A DNA stretch of 64,000 nt from Paramecium octaurelia. Taxonomy: Eukaryota > Ciliophora > Oligohymenophorea > Peniculida > Parameciidae. The DNA is taken from positions 1 to 64,000 of the forward strand of contig CAJJDP010000089.1 in the NCBI GenBank assembly GCA_905182995.1, read 5' to 3'. Position 1 is the first letter of the stretch. Each line of letters starts with the position of its first letter. A model generated the notes under the pieces. It was not told where the DNA came from and did no database searches. It was given only the letters and a program-made list of their open reading frames with translations. Made by a program: the position numbers and the translations under genes. This document shows, piece by piece, positions 37,449 through 49,700 of the stretch.

Positions 37449-38167
37449 ACCCAATCGAACTTTATCAAATGATGGTCAAATAGGATGCTTAGTATCATAT
37501 ATGATTCATATTCACAAGATTTGTGAACAATTATGCTCAAAACTCTTTTACAATTTTCAAATAAAGTGCATCTAATTCTAGAAATATTTAGAACAGTGTT
37601 GTGAATAATCCCTAAGAGATGCTTTCATCTAGACCTCTAAGTCAAGACCAGCAATATTACCTTAAGCAATAACCATTTCGAAAAGTTGAAGAATGGCAAA
37701 AGTAATAAGACTAATTGGTTAAACATTCCAAATAAAATAATCACTTCATTCCTAATTATCCTTAAAAAATATCAACAGATTTATCTTTGAGATATCAAAG
37801 GCATTATGCCTAAAACAGATCGATTGATAGAGACAAGGTAAAAAATGAGTTTTAATAAAAAATTAATTAAAGTGTTAATGTGAAAACTGATGTAATTGAA
37901 TAACCAATAATTTCTATTAAGACAAAAACAGAAGAAAGTTAAAAGAAATCAAATCTGAAAAAAGTTAAAAAGTAAACACTTGAAAAAAAGACGGTAAAAA
38001 TAGAAGATCATAGACAATCTAAATCGAAATCTCCGGAAAATTAACAACAATCCACTAATAAGCCACCATTGCCAACAACAAAAAAGAAGGAACAAGAACA
38101 AAGTTCATTTATATAATCTCAACCTGGTATAGATACTGTAGACTAATTTCTATAAAAAGCAAAATGA
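37445..38167 (+). CDS. Basic, disordered protein (231 aa), unknown
   Basis: From ATG 37445 (MNPIELYQMMVKQDAQ) with one 27-nt intron (GTATCA...ACAAG) the frame gives 232 codons ending at TGA 38165-38167. The protein is lysine-, glutamine- and serine-rich with no predicted globular domain; the second half is strongly basic (KKSNLKKVKKQTLEKK) and proline-tipped (NKPPLPTTKKKEQEQ). It may be a microtubule- or nucleic-acid-binding protein, on charge alone. The ATG overlaps the end of the IFT56 remnant. Confidence 0.65.
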
Positions 38168-38219
38168 AAATTAGAATTGCAATTTTTATTATTTCAACAT
38201 AAACATTTAGCAACTTTTA

Positions 38220-39566
38220 TCAATCAAATATATTTTGTTTTGATTATTTCTCTTTTTGCTCAAATTAATACCTGCAAAAGGAATTTTGGAGCATAGTTGT
38301 CCTCATCTCTATATTAGACATGGTTTTACACCTCTCTGTCCTCTAGCTTAATTTCTATTTAACTGCTGTCGACAAAGATGACTATCTTTACTTTTTAGTA
38401 TAATGAGGAGTATACTCATACATAAAAGCTTTATGAAACATAATGTTTCCAGCCCCTAATTTTGAAGCAAAATAATTTCTTGTTCTCGAATAAGAGAAAT
38501 TCATATTTTTTACAACTTCTTTTACTTTATCAATGGCTGCTGTCTCTTTTTATTTTAATTATTCGTATTATGAATCTGAAGTTTAAGTTTTTGTTCTCAG
38601 TCTTTGTTAGGATTAAATTTATTATTATTATTACAAAGGTTTCGAGAAGGATTGATTTTATTCTACACTCTATCGTAATTATATAATTCTCTATCTAAAC
38701 TTTTTTTATAAGAACAGCTAAATATGAATTTATAATTTACTCTCAATTATTATGAATTTATGGTATGAATTAATTCGGATACATTTAACAAATACAACTC
38801 TACAACTTAGGAATTGCAAATCGCTTCATAGTATTTTTGATGTATGATAGACTTTTTCAAATTAATTTTACTATCCTCATCCACAAAATGTGACTCTCCA
38901 AATATATCTTTTTCTGTTATTATTAAACTACTATGATTAAATTTGATACAATTATTTGTGAAATGGTCCCTAACTAGACTGGAGTACAACTGATCTAGTT
39001 TGATAAGGAGTTGATACCCTGATTTTATAATGCAAATTATTCCAGGTAAAACATGACTGAGATTTGTTTTATATTGATATGTTTTGAGAGGAATTTGATC
39101 AAGAATTGCATAGATAGAACTCAAATACATTCCAGAAAAAAATGAGAATTGAATTAAAAAGGTTAATTTAGCTTCAATTTCCTTTTATCTATTCATTTAA
39201 ACAATCTGATTATAAAGAGTTCTGCTAAAAGTTACTTAATAAAGATAAACAATACGCATTATAGTAGGTTTTAGGATTTAACAGCTTTCTAAAATTAGAA
39301 TACTATCGACACTCACTTTTCCTTTCAGAAATAAATATACTCGCCTTTCACAGTCTACACTCTGACCGACTAAATCAAAATAGATTAGTTTTAAATTAGG
39401 CATTAACAGCCCTATGTGCTAACTAAACAGATCAAGTTTTTGTAAAAATACTTTTATAATTGATTATATTACATTGTAAAGGTCTCTTATCTTCCTGATC
39501 ATAGCGCAAGACGTCGATAACCTTATCGATTAAGGTTTGATTTTTTATAATCATAAAATTAATCAT
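38220..39566 (-). CDS. Cyclic nucleotide-binding domain protein (433 aa)
   Basis: Two introns (22 nt at 39451-39472 and 23 nt at 38718-38740) removed from the span leave 434 codons; an ATG at 39554 is an alternative start. The N-terminus has the helix typical of ciliate CNB proteins (IDKVIDVLRYDQEDKRPLQ then LFLQKLDLFSQH). The first CNB-like fold shows RRVYLFLKGKVSVDS. The second, at about residues 130-240, shows FFSGMYLSSIYAILDQIPLK, IICIIKSGYQLLIKL and EKDIFGESHFVDED, where GE is the phosphate-binding pair; the usual following arginine is not obvious. The C-terminal third is Q- and K-rich. Not a channel (no membrane helices) and not a kinase. It is probably a cAMP or cGMP sensor or a degenerate CNB scaffold. 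Confidence 0.75.
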
Positions 39567-40729
39567 GTGAAATTACTTAGGATTATGATTTATAAAGTAA
39601 TATTTAATTATAAATAGTTGCCTTCCCAAAGACATATGCATGCTCTCAATAATTTTAAGGTAAAAAAATATTCTGAAAATAAATAAATTTATGTTTTAAT
39701 TCATTTTATATATATTAAATTAATTCTAAAAAGGTCTCATTTTTTCACAGTGATTTAAGATTTTAATGTTTATATCAAATATGATTTGAATTACCGATTT
39801 AATGTATATACTTATTGAAAAATCTTTTTGATACTGTATTTTATTTGGCAACTCCCTTTGAATTATGATCGTATTTATTCTGTAAATTAATGTATTAAAA
39901 GCCTTTGCTTCATGTAGATGATGATTTATCCACTAATAGTTGTTTGATTTGAATTAGAATTTTATAATTCTATATATTCATTGTATAAATTTTTGAGTTT
40001 TATAATATTTTATAATTTTTGAAATCCCTTTAACTTTCTTTTTCTTGTATATTTCGACTGTTTTATAATAATATGTTTTCAAAAAGAGCAAATATCAAAT
40101 TATATTTAATTAAACCACTAGTAACATTTTATTTGAAAAACAGATAATTGCCCTTAACATTTGATATCTTCATAATGGTAGACTCTTTATCAAAACTGAA
40201 ATTCAACCAAATTCATCTGATAATCAAGTAATAATCTATATTATTATGATTTCTTGAATTGGATATAAAATTTTAATACAAATATTTTGTTTGAAATATG
40301 ATTATCACTAAAATTAGATCTCATATAATGTTATAATACCCATTTTCTCTTGCAATTTTTGGCTGATAGATACAAGTTGATTATTGCCTATTTATAAACT
40401 ACTTTCAATGTATTAAATCTAAAAATCAATTTCTTTAATGTTATTTAGGTGTTTATCTTTACTATATACATACTCAAATTTAAATGTTATTATTATTCAA
40501 AGATTATTAGTAGAGGCTTCAAATCAAGGGGTTCTAGTTAGTAGATGATAGAACAAATATATTAGATTTTTTGATAACATTTTCAAAAATTTATTAATTA
40601 TTTTTTATGTAGAATGCTTTTATAATTTCTGGCTTTAAAGTAGCTTTTGATATTGAAAATATAAAACAACTCTAAAGAATTCATTTTTTTCATTATTTGT
40701 TACCCATTAATTTTTTTAAATATAAATTA
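39567..40729. other. AT-rich intergenic DNA, no gene seen
   Basis: About 1.16 kb between two minus-strand genes, unusually long for this half of the window. No frame shows family motifs or canonical introns. It could hide a lost gene. Confidence 0.5.
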
Positions 40730-42452
40730 TCAATTTTCAGGACTTCCTACTTGAACATTCTAAAGTTCTTGCTCATCAAGTTATATGTGAGGGAGATTCT
40801 TATATAAATTAATACGGTAATTTCCATATACAATTGCAATCACAGCTAGCAATATTAATAAAATGACTAGTCCACTAAAACGATTAATATATATTTATAC
40901 ACTAAAATGCATCCAAATATTATTATTTTTTATTGATCCTCTTCATAAAAAAGTATCTCCTTTCCTGTAATTGTGAAATTATGTAAGATAATACATTATT
41001 TAAATGCTGTATGATCATTTTCTTTTTGCTTAGATAAACAAGATGTTGAATTCATTTTTAAACTATATCTTGTATCATTCGTACTAGTTGGTTTACATTA
41101 AACCCAAGGTAATAATGATTTGATGGAGAACACTGATATTTAATTGCTAGAAATTCCTACCATGAATGATTATTTATAGACTAAAGGAATTCTTTAAAAT
41201 GGTTCTTATTCAATTGCTTGTTCAGTATAAGAGGTGTTATCCCACTTTTTATATTCTTCCACGTTAACTAGATTTACATCTTAGAAGAATAAAGGAATCT
41301 CAGTTTATTCAACAAATTTATTATAAACAGAATGATAGATAACTCTGTGAATCTCAGCTCCAATAAGGATTGCAAAGTGTTCTCCCACCCAAACATCGTA
41401 AATGTCCATATCTTTTGAATAAATTTTATTGAAATAATAACTATCATCTTCCGATAAGACCTCCAATGCATAAGGAATGCCATCCTAGGTTTCAGCCACT
41501 ATGAAAAAGGTATTTTGATAAAAGTCAAAGGCCATGCAATTCTGTAAGGTAATTTAGAAGGAATTTTAAATATATTCTAATACAGAAACAATCTTGTAAG
41601 ACAGCAATCCCAACTACTAATCAAGTAAGTAGAGAAGAGTGCTTTCAGGATTCGTTCTGATCTAGACTATTTTCTATCCAGCTGTTATCGTTTTCACTTT
41701 TTCTATTCTGTTATCATTCGTGAATTGCAACACATCCACGAATGAGTTTTCATAACAAATATAGATTAGCTTAGATTTTTCATCAAAGTAAACATCTTTT
41801 GGAAATTCTCTAAATTCACCAATTATAGAGGTTAAGTTAACTTAGGTAGTATTATTGTCTTTATAAATAAAGGTTTAACCTTCTTCTCCTAAGATTAAGC
41901 AAACCTTATTATAACAAATTAGCTAATGTTGTTGACTAAATCCTCCATTTTCGTACTTCTATTTAAATTCTAAGCCTACGATTTTTCTGTTGTCAATATC
42001 AAGTTTGATTTCAAATTGCAAAAGTGCATTATCACTTCTTGTGACAAAAACAGCATCACCATCAATGTACATATCAGTGAAAGATGATTCATCTGACTCA
42101 ATCTACTGATCAGCTAAATGCTTATGAATTAATCTTCTTTGATATTGATAACATCCTGGTAGAGTGAATGGATCAAGAGTAACATTTTATTGGATTGGTT
42201 TGAATTCTCCATCCATTAGTCCACTCAATTCCATACTATAAACTCCTGGATAGCTTAAAATGTAATTAGTATCCATTACCTATTGTATTAGAGTAATAAT
42301 GTGGAATCAACATTGTGAACATAATTTGTATCAGAAATCTGTTCAAAAAGCTTTTTATGCACAGGAATTGTAGTTCTTTTAGCACACACTAAAGAGAATA
42401 GTATTAATAGCATTATAAATATAATGTGAATATAATATAAATAAATTTTCAT
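40730..42452 (-). CDS. Secreted-type single-pass membrane protein with beta-rich ectodomain (556 aa)
   Basis: Minus frame from ATG 42452; two 26-nt introns removed leave 557 codons. The N-terminus is a signal peptide (MKIYLYYIHIIFIMLLILFS then LVCAKR). Residues of about 50-490 show repeated short strands with aromatic and aspartate-rich turns (DMYIDGDAVFVTR, LICYNKVCLILGEEG, DVYFDEKSKLIYICYEN, FYQNTFFIVAETQDG), which suggests a beta-propeller-like ectodomain. Near the C-terminus is one membrane helix (VGLVILLILLAVIAIVYG) and a short cytosolic tail of about 30 residues. A type I membrane protein, perhaps in the secretory pathway or at the surface. No family recognised. The second intron is what places the membrane helix in frame. 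Confidence 0.8.
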
Positions 42453-42733
42453 TTATTCACATGTTTATCAAAGTTATTAATACTTATATGTTAAAAACCT
42501 TATCATGAAAGTGTAATACATAACTCATAAAATATGCCTTCTTAAATGATATAACTCATAGTATTGAGATTCAGGGAGATCTTATAGATTTGAGATTAGT
42601 GTTGTTTATCATGAACAGAATAATGATTAGAGTATTAATAAATTAAATGATAACACACTTGATTTCTTATAAACCTCCAGAAGAAGAATCAGCAAATTTA
42701 TCAATAATGAATTTAGATTAACAAATATTATTA

Positions 42734-43307
42734 TCATTTATTTTTTCTTTAGATTTTGGACAACCATTTTAGCATTTCGTCAATGTTTGTATTTTTTTTG
42801 GCTGAAATGCTATAGCATGCAACCAATCTATCTTTAATTGAATTTAAGTTCATTTATGTAATTAGCTCTTATTCTGTAATACTAGAAATATAGAGAATGA
42901 TGTTACCATCCTTGTAGATCATATTTATTTCCTAATACTAATAGGGGGATCCCTTCTAAACTAGGCCAAGAAATTAGCTAATTAAGTTACTACCGAGCGA
43001 TATCTAAGTTTCCTTAATCTTGTGCATCCACAACAAAAATGATTACATCTGCTGATCTGCAATACTTTTCCCATTATTCTCGAAACCTTGCTTATCCTCC
43101 GACATCCCACATCTTCATTTACACTTTTCCCTTCTTCACAGATCGAAAATTAAACCCTATTGTTGGGATTGTGTCTTCCTCGAACTTGCCTGTAGCCATT
43201 GTATTAACCAGAGTGGTTTTGCCTGCATTTTATAATCCTACCAAAGCAATCTCTAACTCTTTTCCAAAAAATAGCTCTCTAAACCAACTTACAACTTTCT
43301 AAAACAT
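42734..43307 (-). CDS. ARL8: ARL8-family small GTPase (182 aa)
   Basis: ARF-like GTPase that recruits kinesin to lysosomes and related organelles in animals. The minus frame from ATG 43307 with one 25-nt intron (42882-42906) gives 183 codons, the normal ARL8 size. Motifs: G1 GLQNAGKT near residues 26-33, switch I IPTIGFN, G3 WDVGGQARFR, G4 GNKYDL, G5 SISAKK. As in ARL8 there is no N-terminal myristoylation glycine; the protein starts [17 protein letters not shown], an amphipathic helix. The stretch ERYC of animal ARL8 appears as [11 protein letters not shown]8 is preferred over ARL2/3 because of the start helix and the GFNFR-x-VKKG-x-V-x-MK-WD block. Confidence 0.9.
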
Positions 43308-43398
43308 CTATAATATGAATATTTATTTAATCAAAATAAGAATGACAACATTAATTAATGAGGATTATTTATTATTATCTAAAACTAATAAAGTGGCA

Positions 43399-44180
43399 TC
43401 ATTTGTTTTTTGCCTTCTTTCTAACACACAATATCTATTTTAGCCAATCATACTTTTCTCTAAACCAGTTTTTTTTTTCATTCTTTTTTTTCTGACTCTC
43501 AATTTTATCCTCATAGTTCAAACTGTTTAACATTTTCTCACTTATTGCCTTCTGCTTCTATTTAATCTACTCTTTCTTTTTTAATAATTGTTCCCAAGCC
43601 TATTTTGCATCATCATTATTTGGATCAACTTCCAATATCCTTTTAAAGTCCTCTCCAGCTGCTTTAAACTAAGTACTTGCATTATTGCATACCTCCTATA
43701 AGTTCATTAAACAAACTCCTCTTCTATACAAACCCTTAATATTGTTGCCTTCAACTTCTAATGCCTTATTAGCAAAATCCTTTCCCATTTGATATTCTTT
43801 TTACTTAAGGTAACAAAGGGATAGATTGAGATTGCAAGGTAGCTACGAAATATCTCAATAATTTACTTACATATATCTCTTAAGTCAATTTTTGCATTTC
43901 TTCTGGATCATTCACCACTCCATCCTTAATCAAAAATTAATACGCCATTACAGCCTTCGTTTAAGTTGATATTGTACTTTAGCATAATGACGTGTGGCTT
44001 CAAAATAATCCCCTTTTTTAAAGCATTCTGTTCCTGCATTCTTTTCGAAGATAGGAATTTGAGTTTTATCCATCTAAATAATCACTCTTTTCATACATCA
44101 GAATAGTCTTCAAACTTAGGTGGATTTGATGTAGTCTCTTCTTGTTGCTCTTTGTCCTCGTTCTCTTCGTGATCACTCAT
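43399..44180 (-). CDS. TPR co-chaperone-like protein of FKBP/AIP type (235 aa)
   Basis: Three introns (23, 23 and 28 nt) removed leave 236 codons from ATG 44180 (MSDHEENEDKEQQEETTS). Three tetratricopeptide repeats are visible: KNAGTECFKKGDYFEATRHY, LNLSLCYLKQKEYQMGKDFA with NKALEVEGNN, and KGLYRRGVCLMNLQ with DFKRILEVDPNNDDAK. This is the arrangement at the C-terminus of FKBP51/52 and AIP, whose TPRs bind the EEVD tails of HSP90/HSP70; carboxylate-clamp residues N, K and R are present in these helices. No FKBP domain is present, so it would be an adaptor only. The basic tail ends KKAKNK. Confidence 0.8.
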
Positions 44181-44524
44181 GAATAAATTTATAAACTTTT
44201 TAATTAATTTCGATATAGATCAAGAGAAATACATATGAATTGAAATCAAATTAAAATAAAGTTTTTTATAAATGAATATGATTTATACCCAGTAATATAT
44301 TAGCAGCCAATTTTAAAAATTTAAGATTTGTGTCTTTCAGTCATAATTACAATCGCAAATTGAATGAATCTATAAATACAATCACATTATGATATAAAGA
44401 GAAAGAGTTCATCAATCTCACTAAAAATTCAATTAAATTTTATTGCTTTTGCATTCTTTACTTATATATACATTCAATCAAGGTTAGTTAAGAAGCGCAT
44501 TTAGTTGTGTAAAACTAGAGAAAG

Positions 44525-45492
44525 ATGAATTAGATTACTGCTCTAGAAATCAAAAATGAATCTGCTTTTTCACATTTTCAAACTAAATTATTGAATGTTT
44601 CATAATCATTACATAATACACATCTAAAGGATATTTAGGTGTGGTTGTTTATGTAATTGAAAATGTTGAACCCTCTTTGATCTAATTAATAAAAGGAGTG
44701 AGTTATTGGTTTTAATTAAATTATTGGCGAAAAGGTAATTTTAAAAGAAAATACTTATTAGCCTTTGTGAGAGACTTCAAAGTAGAGTTTAGAAATTTAA
44801 TTAAATGTAATTGATTTCAAATTGGATAAGGGTTTCTCTGTTATTTTCTTTCTAAATGAATTATTGACAAAATAAGGATAAGAATTTTATTCTTATTTGA
44901 TTATTTTATAATTTCATAAATGGGGACTGTTTGCATAAAAAGATAATCAAGATGTGATGGGAGCCTCAACTATCCGATTATTAAAAAACTTATGAAATTT
45001 CAGCCAGACAAGCAATTTCCTCTTGCAAAACCTCATTGTCATTCAAACATGGCTGAAGAAACTTATGAGATGAATTATTTGGAAATAATTCTGAATTTTC
45101 AAGAGATTCCAAAAAAAAAAACCTAGGGGTAAAAAGCGATTCCATTCACTCTGATATAAGATTAATAATAATAGAAGACTTAAGAACAACAAGTTACTGC
45201 GGAACATGAATTGAAGGAATCCATTTTAGAAAAATAGTAAACAGAAAAAGGCTTGAAAATAAATAGAAGTGTAACATAAAACTCAATTCATCAGGAAGTG
45301 TTGGATGACTGTTCTGTTATTTTGAATAAAAACTAAGCTGGCTCAGATACACAAACAATAAGAAGCATTCTTAAGACGAATAAATCAAAATCTCATAAAT
45401 CGGTGCCAAAAGTAAATTAGTCTAATTCTTAAAAAAAAGTTTCTTTTGAGCCTAGATTATTAAAGTAAAAAAATCGTAATTTTTTTATGTGA
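44525..45492 (+). pseudogene. Disrupted gene of unknown family (three in-frame TGAs and one frameshift)
   Basis: One plus frame from ATG 44525 (MNQITALEIKNESAFSHFQT) reads as a plausible helical protein but meets TGAs after KMLNPL, NQQKE and TYQPL. It then continues well (VIDFKLDKGFSVIFFLNELL, HKWGLFAQKDNQDVMGAS). After IRLLK the frame slips by one in a run of six A; with seven A it would read on (LMKFQPDKQFPLAKP) through a Q/K-rich tail to TGA 45490-45492. Possible introns do not remove the TGAs cleanly. It is either a young pseudogene or a gene with introns I failed to find. It converges with the next gene, 12 nt between ends. No family recognised. Confidence 0.45.
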
Positions 45493-45504
45493 GAATATAA
45501 TAAA

Positions 45505-46718
45505 TCACTTCTATTTTTTTTAAATTTGATTTGACAATAGATTGGTGGCATAAGTTGGAGTCATTTTTTTAATGTCTTCATAATTGTAACCCAATTCCAT
45601 AAGATCGTATTTCATTTATCTGGTGATCTAGAATAAATTTTATTTATGGCTATTACCATAAACGGAATTTATTGAGAGGACTTCTCATTGTTGGGATCTA
45701 AGTAATCAGCGAAGTTTTCCAGTTTCTAGGCTCCAAACTTCGCCATTTTTTCAGGGTCTGTCACATTCTTTATGGCCGAAAGAAATTTTTTCATAATTAA
45801 TAATAATAACAAATATTTCATTGTTTATTTCCCCCCTTTCTAGAAGACTTCTTTTTATGTCTCTTTATATTTAATTGCATAGTTTTGAGTTTTTTTAATT
45901 CCATCTATTGTTCTTCCAATAACCTCAATCCTCTAAAGCCATTAAAACTAATATTACTTTTTATATCCGTCTTTTTGTTTATCAAGTTGATGAAGAAGTT
46001 TGTCTTTTTTAATTTTATGCAATTAATTTTACTCTTTATAAAGTTCTCTCATCAATTTCTTTTTCGTCATAATCTTTTTTTTTTACATTGATCGTAGTTC
46101 TTCTTATTTAGAAATTGCATTCTAAGTTTTCTTAATTTACAGATGTTTGGGCAAGTATTCAGACTTGATTCTAGGAGTCAAAGGGAAGATCTTTATCACT
46201 GGTTTGTCAATGATCAGAACTACGTCCTTCTATGTGTTCATTAGCTTTTCAAATTCTTGGATGTTCTTCAATTACGTTGATTGGCATAATTGAAATAATT
46301 TATCAAAGACCAAATTGAAGTTGGGGACATTCGCTTTGTTTTCAATAATATGATTGAGGATTTGTTGACTGAAGGGACTATGATCAGCAACTGCTTTTTC
46401 GTAGTTCTTTACAAAGGTGCCTACATATTGAGTGGACTGTAATAATCTATCAGCTTATAAGATTGCTTCGATATTTGGTTCTTGAATGGAGAGATACAAG
46501 ATTAAGGTGACTAGTGATTTTCCTTTGATTTCTGTAAAGTTGTTGGAGTATGATTATAGGATTTGAATGCCTTAATTATGATTGGTTTCAACCAATTATT
46601 GGAGTAACTCAGAATGGGAGATTCCCAGTTTCATTAGCTTCTTAGTAATTTTGGGGACATCATCAAGAGCTAGGATTTCTTGCAATTGGGATAAACGTTC
46701 TTAAGTTTATTCTTCCAT
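45505..46718 (-). CDS. Helical protein, possible fusion of a Nop14-tail-like part and a small C-terminal part (394 aa)
   Basis: ATG 46718 (MEEQTQERLSQLQEIL) to TGA 45505-45507, with one 29-nt intron at 45628-45656, gives 395 codons in a single frame. The first 300 residues are helical. The portion KPVIKIFPLTPRIKSEYLPK followed by a lysine-rich helix (KKLMRELYKEQNQLHKIKKD) resembles the C-terminal tail of Nop14, a 40S ribosome assembly factor, but the rest of Nop14 is missing. Residues of about 308-394 (MKKFLSAIKNVTDPEKMAKF, then MKYDLMELGYNYEDIKKM) look like a separate small protein with a UBA-like end. They are joined through a hydrophobic linker encoded by AT-rich DNA next to a run of six C (45831-45836). 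One C fewer would end the first protein and make two genes. Confidence 0.6.
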
Positions 46719-46756
46719 AAATAATTAAGTTTTAATTTATATTTCAAAACATTAAT

Positions 46757-49700
46757 TCAATCATCTGTCTAGCAGAGAATTGCAACTCCTCTTTTGACCC
46801 AATGGTAGGGGTGATGATCAGGTGAAATTGGTAGATATACAGATATAACAAAGTTGGTTGAATGACCTGTGGTCGATAGAGTTCCTGCTCTTCTGGAGGT
46901 CTTGTAAACTGGACATTCATAAACCTAATTGAAATTAAATCTCTTTCATACAGATGTATCAGCATCCCAATCCTTCTTCTCTTCACTTGGCAATAACCAG
47001 AGATATGGCACTGAATATTACAGAATTTTGGGCAAACTTTCATTAAGACATCTGTTTTCTTCATCCCATCTGGCACCATCAAGGAACAAACCATAAACAT
47101 AACATCCATCTTCTGGTGGTTTAGTCAGATCATACTCTTGCGATGAAGGGGGGATCACTATAAATTCAAAGGACAATGTATCAATTGGAATTTAGTACTA
47201 ATGATTAAATAGTTTAATACCTTCCTAGCAAAGTTCTACAGAGTACCAGTTAAAAAGGACTAAGTGAAGAAGAACCCAGATACCCAGAAGGTAGGTGGTG
47301 CACCATTGTCTATCCACAATTGCATAAAGTGCAACCTTTCAATAAAATCATTAATCCAAGAACCTAAGGGTTTAAGTGATGGATAAGCCACCTTATGCCA
47401 AATATCAGGAACTTGATTATCAAACACTTTGTTGAAAACCTGTTCTAAATCTGCACTCATCACAACCAAACCATCAATTGCCTTGCCTAAATCAATCAGA
47501 GATTGTGTCACTGCTTATAATAATTTGTTGAATCTAATCAATTCTTATTGCAATACTGTGTTCATACTCTGATTGTATTAAACTGGATGTTTACGAGCAG
47601 CCTCTTCAACATTGAATCGTTTAGGCAATTTAGCTAAAATTTATTTACACTTTTCTTTTATAAGATCCTCTGCGGATGCTCCTGAACCCCCAGTTGATCT
47701 TGGAAGTAATGATAATATCGTCGATGTTATGAAATTGGTTTCAATAATAGCTGAGGAGATTTCTGCATTGTCATGTAGTCCAAATACTTCAGTTTAATCA
47801 TTTAAAGGTAAATTTCTAATGTACTCTTTGTAGTCTTCTAGAACCCCATTTGGAGGAATGTAATAAGTACCACTTGGACTCAATTTATGTTTGTCAATCT
47901 ATAGTACATCAGTCGTATAGAATTATTTGAGTAGAATGGCAATTAATCTTCTATCCTTTGGATCTGTAACTCTACCTCCATAATTGGCTTCAGCAACCAT
48001 ATAATTGAGAGCCTCCCATGGTATGTCTTCAAATGTATCAAGGAAATTCCTTAATTGAGATACTGATATTGCCAAATCAGCTGATGTAAACTCATAAGGA
48101 ATGTTCCAACCAAGAGGTCCATACTTACGTCTTTCTAAACAAACAGCATGGAAGAAGTTTAATCCAAAGAATAATTTTTTCCATTCGACTGGTTTCTTGC
48201 ATTACTCAAAACTTTTGGCATCAATTGATGAGAAGTTTCTTAGCATATTATTTTTTAATCCTCTGGGTGGTTCATAAGTCATCTTAATGCCTTTCATTAA
48301 AAGAGTCACAGGGAATACATTAGATGGCATTGAAGTTAACCATATTCTGAAATCTGTATTCACATCTGGCTTAGCACATATTTCCTATTCGTGAATTCTC
48401 TCCAATTCTGGCATAAATGACGGAGCAAGATGACAATTCTATAACAATACCCATTTACCATCTTTCACAGCTCCTTTTATAGCATTAGTTGCGATTTCTC
48501 CTTATCCTTGACCCAAAGAGAGGGGGATAAAGTTTTATCTAAACCCAAATTTGTCAGCCAAAGCCTATATTTCCAAACGAGGATCTGCACCAGGAGATAA
48601 AATGAAAATCAAAGGTGTGAAAGCATCTGCATCTTTATAGGCATATTCCAGATTGAAAGGAGGAGGATCCATGAATTACTTACCCATCTCTGTAATAATA
48701 AGATTCTGTGTTGCATTAGCGAATTTATCTGGTCTTATAATTCTCAAAATTATTAATTTCTAAAAGGCTGATAGATTTGTAGCCCAGGGTTCTGGTAACT
48801 TTTGAGTTTGCGGCTCAGAACTATCATAAATCTCTTGCCATGCATCAAGATTCTTCGTAACTGATTCAGGCAATCCTTTGAAACATGCCAATACATCTGC
48901 TGCCTCAGTTATCAAACACCACATCTTCTTAGAAATCCATTCTGCCTATTATGGTTAATGATATGTGGGATCTGTGTAGGTTCCTCCCACCATAGTGAAA
49001 CGAATCTCTTAAGGAGTTATTTTGCCATCACTTTACATCACCTTCATTGTCATCAAGAAGGAGAAGATTAATTTATCTTTCTCCAAAAGAGACCTGCAAA
49101 TACTCTCATATAAAGATATTTAAAATTTATCTATTATATTTTTGCTTCTATTCTCTTTTCCTTAAATTGATTCTCTGATGGCTCTTTCAAATAGTATAAT
49201 GTAGAATTCTAAAGACCATTGATAAGTTGGTTCAATTAATGAAAGATCCAACACAACAAAATATAAATTAGCAACTCTCTTTGCCACTTCTCTGTAGAAA
49301 TTACGAATCTAATTGAATTGTTCTCTATCCTATTCCTACTTCTTTAATTTATCTTAAATGGTTATTGATTCTGCTTTAGATCTTTGGAGTGTATCAATTA
49401 ATACTTCATCATCCAGTAGATTTCCTTTGGACTCCTATAATAATTATAAGATATTATCTTCAGTCATCTTTTGTTTATTCTTATTTTCAAAAAATTCCTT
49501 AATATTCCTTTATCTTTGTTCGTCTTTAGCTGGCTCCTCTATCTTTACAACAATATTTAACATCTGATCTTCCAATCCCTCCTAAGTAACTTAGAAGTTT
49601 AGCATTGTGACCTTGACACAGATTTCAGGCGGATAATGAGGTCTGGCTAATTTGGTAGTCATGTAGAATTTGAAATCTCTTGAATAATCAACCATTTTAT

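Noticed and set aside
38620..38680. Frameshift in the cyclic nucleotide-binding gene
   Set aside because: A 23-nt intron at 38718-38740 and a 22-nt intron at 39451-39472 restore one frame of exact length.
46744..47109. Minus-strand ORF of 121 codons at the dynein 3' end
   Set aside because: Wrong frame; the dynein frame with its 27-nt intron gives the canonical C-terminus.
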